This document shows positions 54,710-63,935 of a DNA stretch of 64,000 nt, in pieces. Location of the stretch: contig JBAVAQ010000012.1 of the NCBI GenBank assembly GCA_049585795.1, positions 156,803 to 220,802 of the forward strand, read 5' to 3'. The notes beneath the pieces are model-generated. The model saw only the letters and a program-made list of their open reading frames with translations, searched no databases and had not been told where the DNA came from. Source of the stretch: JABDBE01 sp049585795. GTDB taxonomy: Bacteria > Acidobacteriota > Terriglobia > Terriglobales > Acidobacteriaceae. Both the position numbers and the translations under genes were made by a program. Numbering within the stretch: position 1 is the first letter of the stretch; each line of letters starts with the position of its first letter.

Positions 54710-54728
54710 TTGTCCAAATCTTGGACAA
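54710..54728. promoter_or_regulatory. 19-bp palindromic operator candidate
   Basis: TTGTCCAAATCTTGGACAA has perfect 8-bp arms around ATC, the layout of a dimeric repressor site. It lies about 30 bp upstream of a TTGACA box and upstream of the exported-protein island. The cognate regulator is unknown. Confidence 0.45.
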
Positions 54729-54756
54729 ACAAATAACTTCTTCATGTAATTTTCAC

Positions 54757-54785
54757 TTGACATGCCAGGGCGTTTGCCTTAGTTT
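54757..54785 (+). promoter_or_regulatory. Candidate promoter of the exported-protein island
   Basis: TTGACA at 54757-54762 is followed after 17 bp by TAGTTT (54780-54785). The -35 box is perfect and the -10 box weak. It would give a leader of about 330 bases before the first gene. Confidence 0.35.
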
Positions 54786-55122
54786 CCGATCACAGTCTGT
54801 TGCGGATCGCTCCCGCGATCCCAGAGGGGGCAGGCTCAAAGCGTTGGAGGTGGGCCATGGCTCGCTCCGTGTTTTGGGTACACCTACTTCGGATTGTCGC
54901 GTCCTCCGCGTTCGCTCAAGTTAATCCGACGAGTGTTCTTCCCTTTTTCCATCATCAGTACGCCGATTCACGACCGATGCTACCGGAGCGGCTCAAACCC
55001 AATACGAGAAAGATGTTGGTCGCCGCGAGGAGAAGCACATTGTTCAGGTGAAGCCGCGAATTCGTGCGCGCGGGAAACAGGGACACCGGGCTGTCGGGGG
55101 AGTTGGTTATAAAGGAGGGGTT

Positions 55123-56679
55123 ATGAAGATGTCAAGGACTTGCTGGCTCAGCCGTTTCTTTGTTGGAAGTTTGGTTCTATGCGGCCTTATCTTCGCGCCC
55201 GTAAGATTGGCGGCTCAAAAGGGTGACAAAGCCGTATGGACTGTAAGCGGTGGGAATCCTCAGCTTGCGGCCTCGTCTGCCTCGGTAGATGCAAGTGCCT
55301 TTTGTGGGTCAGGCGGAACGAATAGCTGTGGTGGGACGAACTTTAATTTCTGCTCGGTAGTCTCTCAAGCAATAATGCAACTCCTAACTGTTTCGCAAAA
55401 CGCAGGCGGTGTCGTGGATGCACGCGGTGTTCTTCAGGTTCCTGCTCAAAGTGGAGGATCCGTGGCGTGTAACAGTAACCCATTTTCGCCACTTCAGCAG
55501 AACAACCTGATCCCGATCACGATCCTATTGCCACCCTACACGATCCAACTCAATCCAATTAACGGAGTGGCGGGCAGCGGCTCTTGGACTCTGCCCAATA
55601 ATGTCAGACTTGTTGGTACGGGCTTGCAAACCATCCTGCTGGGTGGCGTCGTTGGCGGCGTCTCCTGTTGCTCTGGCGCTATGATCGAAATGGGTCCGCC
55701 CGGTCCATGCCCGTCCGCTCCCTATACCGGGATAGCAATTGAGCATCTTCAACTGAACACCCAAGGTTCATACGGTGGGATCGAGAATGAGTGTGCGGGT
55801 CCCTCAAGTTACGTGAATGATGTGAAAATTACCGGTTATGCGCCTACGTGCGTCTCCGCAGGGACAACATGCCTCAATGGAAATGGCCTCACAATAGGGC
55901 CGGGAGCGACCAATTCCGGACCATACACCGATATCCAAGTTATAGCCGTTCCAGGCAAGACCTGCGGGCCAAACCCGGCGACCCATCTCAACTGTGTGCT
56001 AGTCGAAACGCAAACTCAGGGGATTCATGGGTTCACCTGTTTGGGCAATATCACAACCGGAGCCAGCGATGCAGGAATACTAGTTAACGGAAGCAACAAC
56101 TCTATCGAAGATGTGCACGTAGAATCCTTTTACGATGGCGTTGGGCTCGGCAACACCAACTCTTCCGCTATCGGCAATATTTTGGTCTCTAACATCCAAG
56201 GGGGTGACACCGCCAATTGTACAAATGGGGGTGTGGCGAACGCTGTTCACATATATGGGTCAGTAACTGATGCGGCGATTTTGGGAGTCTCAAGCGGCCC
56301 CGCTCCCGACGACCCGAATCTGCGACCGAGCAGCATTCGGGATGATGAAACTGGAACAATCATCCAGGGTTGTAAGACATCGGGCTGTACAAATCCTATT
56401 ACCAGCGGACTATACATTCTAGGCGGACCGGACGGCGGGAACACCGGCGAGTACTCCAGGTTCTCCGTTAACCCCGCCAACCCAACAGCGTACGGTGACA
56501 GCAACACAGTCGTCCCGACTTGGGGAGCAGGCAACCCTACCCCCGGCATACTGGGCACAACGTGTTACACGCCCGGCGCGCTATATTCCTTCACAGGAGC
56601 CGGTGCTGGCAATGAGTCAGTCTATGTTTGCACTTACGCTTCCGCCGGGGGCGAAACGTGGCAATCAATCCCACAGTAG
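55123..56679 (+). CDS. Exported Cys-rich beta-helix-like protein, paralogue 1
   Basis: ATG at 55123 follows AAGGAGGGG; an upstream frame to 55048 is not used. The 518-residue protein has a signal peptide ending near RLAAQ. Conserved points shared with two neighbours: VDAS near residue 55, GGVVDARG, ILLPPYTI followed by WTLPNNVRLVGTG, YTGIAIEHLQL, NGSNNSIEDVHVESFYDGVG and a terminal GALYSF...YVC...WQSI. Repeated short strands with N-rich turns suggest a right-handed parallel beta-helix, as in pectate-lyase-like proteins. Catalytic residues cannot be assigned. At least twelve cysteines suggest disulfides. First gene of a five-gene set. Confidence 0.75.
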   Translation: MKMSRTCWLSRFFVGSLVLCGLIFAPVRLAAQKGDKAVWTVSGGNPQLAASSASVDASAFCGSGGTNSCGGTNFNFCSVVSQAIMQLLTVSQNAGGVVDARGVLQVPAQSGGSVACNSNPFSPLQQNNLIPITILLPPYTIQLNPINGVAGSGSWTLPNNVRLVGTGLQTILLGGVVGGVSCCSGAMIEMGPPGPCPSAPYTGIAIEHLQLNTQGSYGGIENECAGPSSYVNDVKITGYAPTCVSAGTTCLNGNGLTIGPGATNSGPYTDIQVIAVPGKTCGPNPATHLNCVLVETQTQGIHGFTCLGNITTGASDAGILVNGSNNSIEDVHVESFYDGVGLGNTNSSAIGNILVSNIQGGDTANCTNGGVANAVHIYGSVTDAAILGVSSGPAPDDPNLRPSSIRDDETGTIIQGCKTSGCTNPITSGLYILGGPDGGNTGEYSRFSVNPANPTAYGDSNTVVPTWGAGNPTPGILGTTCYTPGALYSFTGAGAGNESVYVCTYASAGGETWQSIPQ

Positions 56680-56700
56680 GAGATAAGGGGAGAATTCGTT

Positions 56701-58152
56701 ATGCGCAAAATAATAGGAAGAACGTTATTTCGAGTGCTGGATATCGCGGCGGGCGTTGTCGTCACGGTCACGCTGGCAATAACGGCGAATGCCCAGAACC
56801 CACAGACTCCTGAGGGATGGAATGCCAGCGTCTATTCGGGCAATGTTGTTCCGTCGCCATCGTACGCTGTCGTCGACGCAACCCAGTACCAGGGGAGCGA
56901 TATTTGCGCGCTAATCAATAAGGTGTTCTTCACTTACAATGCGAACACCTCGAATGGGATTGTGGTTGATGCGCGCGGAGTCCCGAGCTCAGCGCTCAAC
57001 TGTAGCAGCGGCACAAACCCCTGGAGCAATCTTATCAGCAGTGGTAGCTCGTCCTTTTGGAATATCGTGCTGCTGCCCGCCGGGACGATCACTATCCACG
57101 CGACATGGACGCTGCCGAATTGGACCCACCTGATTGGGCAAGGACCGAACTCAACGCTGATCCAGGCAGCATCGGGATTGTCACAAGACATGATTGATAT
57201 GGGTGCGGAGAGTGGCCTCCCATGCTCACCAGGGGATGACTGCCCAGGCATTGTCATTGAACACCTAGGTCTTGTTGGTAGTGGGGCAGTAAATGGCGGA
57301 TACGGCATCGTGAACTGCTGTGCACAGGAACAAAGTCGCGTCAACGATGTTTCCATCAGCAATCTGAAAACCGGCTTATGGCTGAGCGACAGATTCGCAC
57401 AAAATTCTGGCCCCTACACCAATCTCACGATTTCAGGAGTCAATACTTGTTTGGAAATTGGGCCAGCGACGACACAAGTCAGCGGACTCTACACAATGGT
57501 GAACAGCCGAGGGGTACATGGAATGACGTGTGCTGTGAATAGCAGCAACACCCCAGCGATCACAATCGACGGCCCCAACAACAGCTTGGAAGATATCTCC
57601 ATCTCGACATCCTCATCGGGTGTGGATGGAATTCTGATCGGTGCTCAAGGGCCAGCTCAGGGCAACACATTGCTTAACATCCAGGGCAGTGGGCTCAAGA
57701 ACGTGATCCATATCAGCAACCATACAAATGGTGGCACGAGCGGCGGATTGGGAAGCTGCCCGTACTATACCTCCAACCCTGTCACGGTCTACAACGTGTG
57801 CGATCTGACAATTTTTGGGGTAGCTCGTTCCAACGGAACCAACACCGTACAGGACGACCTGTGGTGTTGCTCCAACAGCGCTACCATTACAGACACTACT
57901 CTCGCCATGTACACGCTCGGTGAGATTGTCGTTGAGAATAGCAACAACATTACGAGCAACATCGGACTCTCTCGCTATACCACCGCCACGGCCACGGGAA
58001 ACACCAACGCTACGCCTTGGCTGGTTGGCAACACAGCCCCTTCGGGAACTACCTGTGAGGTTGGCGCTCTGTATAGCTGCACCGGGAGCTCATGCGCGGG
58101 GACCCTCTATGAATGTTTGGGAGGAAGCACGACCTGGAAGATCATCCAGTAG
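56701..58152 (+). CDS. Exported beta-helix-like protein, paralogue 2
   Basis: The 483-residue protein begins with a signal peptide ending TANAQ and follows paralogue 1 after 21 bp. It shares VVDATQY, GIVVDARG, IVLLPAGTITI, WTLPNWTHLIGQGPNSTLIQ, PGIVIEHLGL and DGPNNSLEDISI. The C-terminal GALYSCTGSSCAGTLYECLG block ends in TWKIIQ. The middle part repeats short hydrophobic strands with Asn/Ser/Gly turns, consistent with a beta-helix. A role in polysaccharide binding or cleavage is possible but not shown by any catalytic motif I can recognise. Confidence 0.75.
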   Translation: MRKIIGRTLFRVLDIAAGVVVTVTLAITANAQNPQTPEGWNASVYSGNVVPSPSYAVVDATQYQGSDICALINKVFFTYNANTSNGIVVDARGVPSSALNCSSGTNPWSNLISSGSSSFWNIVLLPAGTITIHATWTLPNWTHLIGQGPNSTLIQAASGLSQDMIDMGAESGLPCSPGDDCPGIVIEHLGLVGSGAVNGGYGIVNCCAQEQSRVNDVSISNLKTGLWLSDRFAQNSGPYTNLTISGVNTCLEIGPATTQVSGLYTMVNSRGVHGMTCAVNSSNTPAITIDGPNNSLEDISISTSSSGVDGILIGAQGPAQGNTLLNIQGSGLKNVIHISNHTNGGTSGGLGSCPYYTSNPVTVYNVCDLTIFGVARSNGTNTVQDDLWCCSNSATITDTTLAMYTLGEIVVENSNNITSNIGLSRYTTATATGNTNATPWLVGNTAPSGTTCEVGALYSCTGSSCAGTLYECLGGSTTWKIIQ

Positions 58153-58301
58153 TCGAAAGACTCTAGCGGCAAGAGCCATCAAGCACGAACGCATATTTTA
58201 TGGACAACCGCCAGCCATCGGAACTACCATCGCGAAAGTCGGCGACGCTTGCTGCCTTCCCCCGGCAACGCTGCAAATTCCTTCGTAGGCGGTTTCTGGT
58301 T

Positions 58302-59681
58302 ATGCACTCCAACATCCAGGTACGGATAGCTCGTCCTTTGATTGTCTTGCTTGTGGTGATTTGCTCTTTGGTTTCCGCCGCTTCAGCGGAGTGGAAGGAG
58401 AAAATGCTCTACAGCTTTCAAGGAGGCCCTTATGGGCATGACGGAGACGAACCCGCAGGAGGCGTGGTGTTCGACAAAGCGGGCAACGTGTATGGTGCAA
58501 CCTGGTACGGTGGATCGAGTGGGTGCGGTACTGCGTACCGACTTGCGCCGCCTGCGCAGAAGATTACAAGATGGACCGAGACACTGCTGCACGTGTTCAA
58601 CGGGCCGGACGGATGCTATCCCTCCGGTGGCTTGATTGCCGACGGTGCGGGAAACTTTTACGGGGTCACAGGTGAAGGCGGCATCATTTCGTGCCTCCAC
58701 GTCGGTTGCGGTGCGGTGTACGAGCTTTCGCCGCCGACCCAGAAGGGTGGGGCATGGACGGAGACCGTACGGTATCGTTTCCAGGGCGGACAGGATGGGG
58801 TTTTTCCCTACGGGGCTTTGGTGTTTGATAGCGTTGGGAACTTGTATGGAGCGACGTTGCTCGGCGGTGGCAAAGGCACAACTTGCAATCCGGGTTACGG
58901 GGGGTGTGGGACAGTCTTTGAGCTGAGTCCGCCCAAGGCTAAAGACGGTAAGTGGACAGAGAAGGTACTCCACAGGTTTGCGGGCATCGCGAGCGGGAAG
59001 AATTACGGCGACGGAGCCGAGCCCAACGGTGGGCTGGTACTAGACAGCGAAGGCGCACTCTACGGCACAACACAGATTGGAGGGGCCCACGTGTGCGGAA
59101 GTGACGGCTGTGGTACTGCATTTGCGCTTACACCGCCAACAAAGAAGGGCGAGGCATGGCGGGAGAAGATTCTGCACCGCTTTGGCCTCGCCGGAAACGA
59201 CGGCTACTTTCCAATCGACAGCCCATTGATTGTTGACGCAAAAGGCTCGCTCTACGGCACTACGGTGTCGGGCGGAAGTGGCAGCTGCGTTGCCGGATGT
59301 GGCACAGTTTACCAGCTAACCCCAGCCAAGAGTGGCGTATGGATTGAGGCGTTACTTTACAGCTTCCAGGGAGCGGCTGATGGAGAGGCCCCGGTGGCTC
59401 CAGTAACTCTCGACGGTTCCGGAAACCTTTACGGCACAGCCGGTGGCGATGGCGGTATCGACTCTTGGGGAACTGTTTTCAAGCTTGCTCCGCCGGCGGA
59501 AAATGCGCCCGAGTGGAGTTTAACTGTGCTGCATAGCTTCACGGGGCCCCCAGACGGCGCTTCCCCGGCTGCACCGCTGATGTTCCGGGCTGGCGCTGTC
59601 TTCAGCACCACCACTCAGGGAGGAACCGGGCGCAGTTGCAAGGGTAATTGTGGGACGTTGTTTAAGATATGGCCGCAGTAA
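58302..59681 (+). CDS. Exported GloVer-repeat protein 1 (seven repeats)
   Basis: From ATG 58302 (signal peptide ending SAASA) the product has 459 residues; an upstream frame reaches 58200. Seven copies of the GloVer tandem motif are visible, for example GGVVFDKAGNVYGATWYGG, GGLIADGAGNFYGVTGEGG, GALVFDSVGNLYGATLLGG and GGLVLDSEGALYGTTQIGG. Each is separated by a strand like TETLLHVFNG. Seven repeats of about 60 residues suggest a seven-bladed propeller. The family is frequent in Acidobacteriota, and its function is unknown. It lies between beta-helix paralogue 2 and a second GloVer protein. Confidence 0.88.
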   Translation: MHSNIQVRIARPLIVLLVVICSLVSAASAEWKEKMLYSFQGGPYGHDGDEPAGGVVFDKAGNVYGATWYGGSSGCGTAYRLAPPAQKITRWTETLLHVFNGPDGCYPSGGLIADGAGNFYGVTGEGGIISCLHVGCGAVYELSPPTQKGGAWTETVRYRFQGGQDGVFPYGALVFDSVGNLYGATLLGGGKGTTCNPGYGGCGTVFELSPPKAKDGKWTEKVLHRFAGIASGKNYGDGAEPNGGLVLDSEGALYGTTQIGGAHVCGSDGCGTAFALTPPTKKGEAWREKILHRFGLAGNDGYFPIDSPLIVDAKGSLYGTTVSGGSGSCVAGCGTVYQLTPAKSGVWIEALLYSFQGAADGEAPVAPVTLDGSGNLYGTAGGDGGIDSWGTVFKLAPPAENAPEWSLTVLHSFTGPPDGASPAAPLMFRAGAVFSTTTQGGTGRSCKGNCGTLFKIWPQ

Positions 59682-59755
59682 GCAAGCGGTTGGTAGCAAG
59701 ATGCAATGCAAACATCCGGTCGGGAGCTCTGAAGCTCAAGGGAAACTACAGTACT

Positions 59756-61123
59756 ATGGGTCGCATGTTGCTGTTGATTTTGGCGTTTTGCTGTCTCTCC
59801 TCCTTTGCTTCCGCCGAGTGGGACGAGAAAGTTCTGTACAGCTTCCAGGGTGGTGGGACGGACGGCTCGCTGCCAGCAGGCGGGGTGATCTTCGACAAGG
59901 CGGGTAACCTGTACGGGGAAACCATCGAAGGCGGCTCGACGGCCTGCCCTCCTGGATGGTGCGGCACGATTTACCAACTGAGTCCGCCGACGCAGAAGGG
60001 AGGCGCGTGGACGGAGACGGTGCTGTACGTGTTCAAGGGACACAACCAGAACGACGGATCGAGTCCGTCGGGCAGCCTGATCGCCGACACAGCGGGGAAT
60101 TTGTACGGGGTCACGGGTTACGGCGGCAGCGGCCCGTGCGTATTGTTTGGGACAGCGACGGGATGCGGCACGGTGTTCGAGCTGAGTCCACCGAAGACGA
60201 AGGGTGGCAAGTGGACAGAAACGGTCTTGTACAACTTCCAAGGTGGGAACGATGGCGATCTTCCCACGGGGCCTTTGGTGCTTGATAGCTCGGGCAATTT
60301 GTACGGGGCAACGGAGTTCGGTGGGGGCAAGGGAACAACTTGCGATGTGTTCTACGGCGGCAATTGCGGAACGGTGTTCAAGATGAGTCCCCCCAAGACG
60401 AAGGGCGGCAAGTGGACGGAGAAGGTGCTGCACCGTTTCGCAGGAGGCACGGACGGAGCGGCCCCCAACGGCGGTTTGGTTCTAGACAGCAACGGCACAG
60501 TCTATGGGACAACGTACCTAGGGGGCTATCACCAAGGGCAGTGCGATCGCGGCAGCGGCTACGAGGGCTGCGGAGTGGTATTCGCGCTGAGGCCACCAGT
60601 CGTGAAAGGCGGTAGCTGGAGCGAGAGGGTTCTATACCGATTCAAGGGCTCTCCTGGCGACGGCTTGGGCCCTAATGGCAGCATTGTTTTTGACACTGAA
60701 GATGCGATTTACGGCACGACATCCGGAGGTGGTTCCCAAGAGGACGGCATCGTGTTTAAGGTCACACCTCCGACCGTAAAAGGCGGCAGTTGGACAGAGA
60801 GCCTCTTGCACACCTTCACAGGTGGGAATGACGGATCCAGCGGTCTGTCTGGGCTCCTTCGCGCTGTGGACGGTAGTTTGTACGGCAGCGCCGGTGGGGG
60901 TGCGTTCCATCGTGGAGTGGTCTTCCGGATGACGCCATCGAAAAACCTCCACCCGTGGATCTTTGACGTCCTCTACAGCTTCACAGGTTCACCTGATGGC
61001 TACGATCCGCTGGAGCTGACCTTAGGCAAAAATGGCGCGATATTTGGTGCGACGCTCTACGGAGGCACGGGACAGTGTCAAGGCGGATGCGGCGCTGTGT
61101 TCGAAAGCTCCCCATTGGAGTAA
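59756..61123 (+). CDS. Exported GloVer-repeat protein 2 (seven repeats)
   Basis: The ATG at 59756 opens a signal peptide (MGRMLLLILAFCCLSSFASA), giving 455 residues; the frame extends back to 59669, overlapping the previous gene. Seven GloVer repeats are visible, for example GGVIFDKAGNLYGETIEGG, GSLIADTAGNLYGVTGYGG and GPLVLDSSGNLYGATEFGG. It is clearly a tandem duplicate of the upstream gene: the mature proteins both begin SAEW-x-EK-x-LYSFQGG. Divergence between the copies indicates an old duplication. No catalytic motif is seen. Confidence 0.88.
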   Translation: MGRMLLLILAFCCLSSFASAEWDEKVLYSFQGGGTDGSLPAGGVIFDKAGNLYGETIEGGSTACPPGWCGTIYQLSPPTQKGGAWTETVLYVFKGHNQNDGSSPSGSLIADTAGNLYGVTGYGGSGPCVLFGTATGCGTVFELSPPKTKGGKWTETVLYNFQGGNDGDLPTGPLVLDSSGNLYGATEFGGGKGTTCDVFYGGNCGTVFKMSPPKTKGGKWTEKVLHRFAGGTDGAAPNGGLVLDSNGTVYGTTYLGGYHQGQCDRGSGYEGCGVVFALRPPVVKGGSWSERVLYRFKGSPGDGLGPNGSIVFDTEDAIYGTTSGGGSQEDGIVFKVTPPTVKGGSWTESLLHTFTGGNDGSSGLSGLLRAVDGSLYGSAGGGAFHRGVVFRMTPSKNLHPWIFDVLYSFTGSPDGYDPLELTLGKNGAIFGATLYGGTGQCQGGCGAVFESSPLE

Positions 61124-61172
61124 TACGCGACGTGAGATAGCATCACGAATCCTGGGCATAAAGGAAAACATC

Positions 61173-62597
61173 ATGAAGGACAAGCTGATAGAAGTAGCAG
61201 TCTTCTTGGGAGTCGTCGCTCTCGTTACCTCGCTTCTGGCATGTCCGAACAGAGCTGCAGGGCAGTCGGTAGGCAACAATGCCGTTTACAATTCCTCGGG
61301 AACTTGCTCCCCGAACTGTGCGGCTTCCCTGGCCTTCATCGATGCCAGTGTCAGCCAGAAATTGAACAGCACAAATCTCTGCGACACACTCTACAACATT
61401 TTCGCTGGAAACCCTCCAAACCCGGCTTACCCTGCTGCCGGGGCGGTTGTCGACGCACGCGGCATAAATGGCACGGCGCTGACCTGCACCGCAGGAAAAA
61501 CTCCGTGGAACAACGGCACTACTATTCTCAACGTCCCTTCTACTATCCTGCTGCCTGCAGGCACCATCGTCATTTCTACCGGCTGGGTGTTACCGGTGAA
61601 CACGCATTTGATCGGACAGGGAGACAACATCGCGTCGGGCACCGTGATCCAGGCTGCAAGCAACGTCGGCAACATGATTAGTTTTTATTCGTCGCTACAG
61701 CCTCCACATAACCCTCCTACCATCCCATATACGGGGATCGCGGTTGAAAAACTAGTGCTAGACGGAAATGGCAAGCCGGTCAGCGGCATCGTAAACAATT
61801 TCGCGGGCAGTCTCAGTTATGTCGATCACGTTAGCCTGTATCGCATACTGGGCACTGGGTTGGCAATTGGGGGCGTGGCCAGCGGTTCCGGACCATATAC
61901 GAACATTAATTTCAACACGGGCGGCTCGACCGCTACTTCGTCGACCGTATGCGCCGGGATTGCTGGGCAGTCGGCGTTCACCGGGACTGCCGGAATTCGT
62001 GGCTTGACCTGCACGTCGAATGGAACCCCGAGTGCCGCTGTCCTCTTGAACGCGTCCAGCAACTCAATTAAGGACGTGTCCATCGACGGATTCAAGGACG
62101 GGATTGCGGTCGGCGAAAACGCGGCTGCTCAGAGCAACGTTTTGATTAACGTATCGTATCCAGGATTGGTTGGAGTCACGAACCTCATCCATATCTGCGG
62201 CAATGACAGTGTCAAATTCAATCCCTGTTCTACTTATAACACCGTTACAGACCTTGTCATCATCGGTGCGACAACACCTCCCTTTAGCTGCCCGCCGAAT
62301 CAAACCTGCATCGATGCCGCAGCATCCATCAAAGATGACGTATCGGGAACTTTCCTTTCTACACAATCGGACCCTGACGTAGGTATGTATGTTCTGGGTG
62401 GACCCAAGAACGGCGGCTATTCGCGCTTCACCACTAGCCCGAACTTGCCCACATGGGCAGTGGGGGCAAGCGCGCCAACTGGTGCTTGTGCGCAAGGTAG
62501 TCTGTATAGCTGTGCAAGTATGTCCGCGTCATCCTGCAGTAGCTACGCGCTATGGGGCTGCCCAGTTCCGGGCGGGGCTTGGGCACACATCAAATAA
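61173..62597 (+). CDS. Exported beta-helix-like protein, paralogue 3
   Basis: ATG at 61173 follows AAAGGA; the frame extends back to 61032 inside the preceding gene. The 474-residue product has a signal peptide ending NRAAGQ. Shared blocks are FIDASVS, GAVVDARGINGTALTC, ILLPAGTIVI, WVLPVNTHLIGQG, YTGIAVEKLVLDGNG and NASSNSIKDVSIDGFKDGI. The terminal GSLYSCASMS...YALWGC...AHIK block matches the other two paralogues. LGGPKNGGYSRFTTSPNLP also occurs in similar form in paralogue 1. Probably a parallel beta-helix. Last gene of the set, followed by an IS256-type element. Confidence 0.75.
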   Translation: MKDKLIEVAVFLGVVALVTSLLACPNRAAGQSVGNNAVYNSSGTCSPNCAASLAFIDASVSQKLNSTNLCDTLYNIFAGNPPNPAYPAAGAVVDARGINGTALTCTAGKTPWNNGTTILNVPSTILLPAGTIVISTGWVLPVNTHLIGQGDNIASGTVIQAASNVGNMISFYSSLQPPHNPPTIPYTGIAVEKLVLDGNGKPVSGIVNNFAGSLSYVDHVSLYRILGTGLAIGGVASGSGPYTNINFNTGGSTATSSTVCAGIAGQSAFTGTAGIRGLTCTSNGTPSAAVLLNASSNSIKDVSIDGFKDGIAVGENAAAQSNVLINVSYPGLVGVTNLIHICGNDSVKFNPCSTYNTVTDLVIIGATTPPFSCPPNQTCIDAAASIKDDVSGTFLSTQSDPDVGMYVLGGPKNGGYSRFTTSPNLPTWAVGASAPTGACAQGSLYSCASMSASSCSSYALWGCPVPGGAWAHIK

Positions 62598-62762
62598 ACT
62601 CACAAAGCGTCAGACTCCCGGCAGAAATCAAAATTAGAACCGGAGTCACAGTTACAAAGGCTGCTGATCAAGGGGAAGACACTTCCATGTGGCATGTACC
62701 CGACACCGAGCGGGTCAGTGCGTGTCCCACGGGTGGGAGCGGTTGGAGGATGCCCATTAATT

Positions 62763-63889
62763 CGTAGAAAATAGCGACTCTCAACCCCGGTCATTATGAC
62801 CGAGGATAGTTTTTCTGCCAAGAAAAAGGAGAGAGTCGCTATGAAGAAACGATACCAGATCGACCAGCAACGAGCGGTGCAAGAATTTCGGCAGTTGGTC
62901 CGCGAAGAGAATCCCAACCTGCAGATGATTTTTCCGATGACTGAGGTTGTCGGTCTGCTGCAAGAAGGTGTGGGTCAGCTGATGCGCGAGGCCGGTCTTT
63001 GTCTGATGAACCTGGTAATGGAGGAAGAAGTGCGGCACCTGGCCAGGGCGCGGCATGAGCAGCATCCCGCGCGGCGCGCTCACCGCTGGGGGAAAGAAGC
63101 CGGTTACTGTGTGGTGGATGGGCAGAACGTGCCGATCCAGAGAACGCGTCTACGCAGCCCGGAAAATCGCGAGCAACGGCTGGGCAGTTACGAGTTGTTC
63201 CAACGCAGTGGGCCGCTGGAACACGCGGAATGGGACAAGATAATGCGCGGGTTGTCGACGCGCAATTACGGAGCGCTGGTGAAGGATTTTCACGAGGCCT
63301 ACGGGGTGGAGAAGTCGGCGGTGAGCGATAACTTCATCGCCTCCAGCCGGGAGAAGTTACAGGAGTTGATGGAGCGTCCGCTGGACGAGTTACAACTGTG
63401 CGCGGTACTAATCGACGGCACACCGTTCCGCGACCGGCAGATGATCGTGGCCCTGGGCATCAACGTCGACGGCCGCAAAACGGTGTTGGGCCTGCGCGAA
63501 GGAGCCACCGAGAATGCCGCCGTGGTCAGCGAGTTACTCGGCGACCTGGCGGCGCGCGGGCTCGACTTCAGCGTGCCCCGGCTTTATGTGCTGGATGGAG
63601 GCAAGGCGCTAGCGGCGGCGGTCCGGCGTCATGGCGGGGAGGCCGTCATGATCCAGCGTTGCCAGGTGCACAAACGGCGGAACGTGATCGATCATTTGCC
63701 CGAGGAGCACAAGCCGTCCGTCAAGAAGAAACTACAGAATGCCTACGCCATGACCGAATACGCCGACGCCAAACGTGCGCTGGAACGATTGCATCGTGAG
63801 CTGATGGAGCTGAATCCGAGCGCCGCCCGCAGCCTGGAGGGAGGCATGGAAGACGCTCACGGTGCATCGTATGCCCTCAGCGATCACCC
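62763..63889. mobile_element. IS256-family insertion sequence, right end missing
   Basis: The transposase gene and its leader hairpin form the left part of the element. The transposase coding region breaks off at about 63,889, where sequence resembling the end of another insertion sequence begins. No right terminal repeat is visible. The exact left end is not defined; it probably lies near 62,763, just after GGATGCCCATTAATTC. Confidence 0.65.
62773..62840 (+). promoter_or_regulatory. Inverted repeat that can hide the transposase ribosome binding site
   Basis: AGCGACTCTC (62773-62782) is the exact reverse complement of GAGAGTCGCT (62831-62840), which ends directly at the ATG. The ribosome binding site AAGGAGAGA overlaps the right arm. 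A message that enters from outside would fold and block translation; one started inside would not. Confidence 0.5.
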
Positions 63890-63935
63890 AAAACCGGCCA
63901 CTGATTATCACCTGAAAACCGGCCAACGAGAGTAG
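62841..63935 (+). pseudogene. IS256-family (mutator-type) transposase, C-terminally truncated
   Basis: From the ATG at 62841 about 340 residues match the family. LIDGTPFRDRQMIVALGIN supplies the first Asp, RLYVLDGGKALAAAV the second, and MIQRCQVHKRRNVIDHLPEE is the usual insertion-domain block. The third catalytic residue (Glu of the S/TNxxE motif) and the last 60 or so residues are absent. The frame changes after the block reading SAARSLEGGMED, which is normally followed by a TLTVHRL-like segment found here in the next frame. It then runs into foreign sequence at about 63,889. The transposase should be inactive. Confidence 0.88.
63890..63925. mobile_element. Terminal repeats of a second insertion sequence (IS21-like)
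   Basis: AAAACCGGCCA occurs at 63890-63900 and again at 63915-63925, with CTGATTATCACC between. Multiple short direct copies near the tip are typical of IS21-family ends. The rest of that element would lie to the right of the window. Confidence 0.5.

Larger units (their letters stand above)
54091..55122. other. Long upstream region of the exported-protein island
   Basis: About 1 kb with no frame that looks coding. It holds a 12-bp perfect hairpin (54437-54475), a 19-bp palindrome (54710-54728) and a candidate promoter (54757-54785), followed by about 340 bp of leader. The strong ribosome binding site AAGGAGGGG ends it. Confidence 0.45.
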
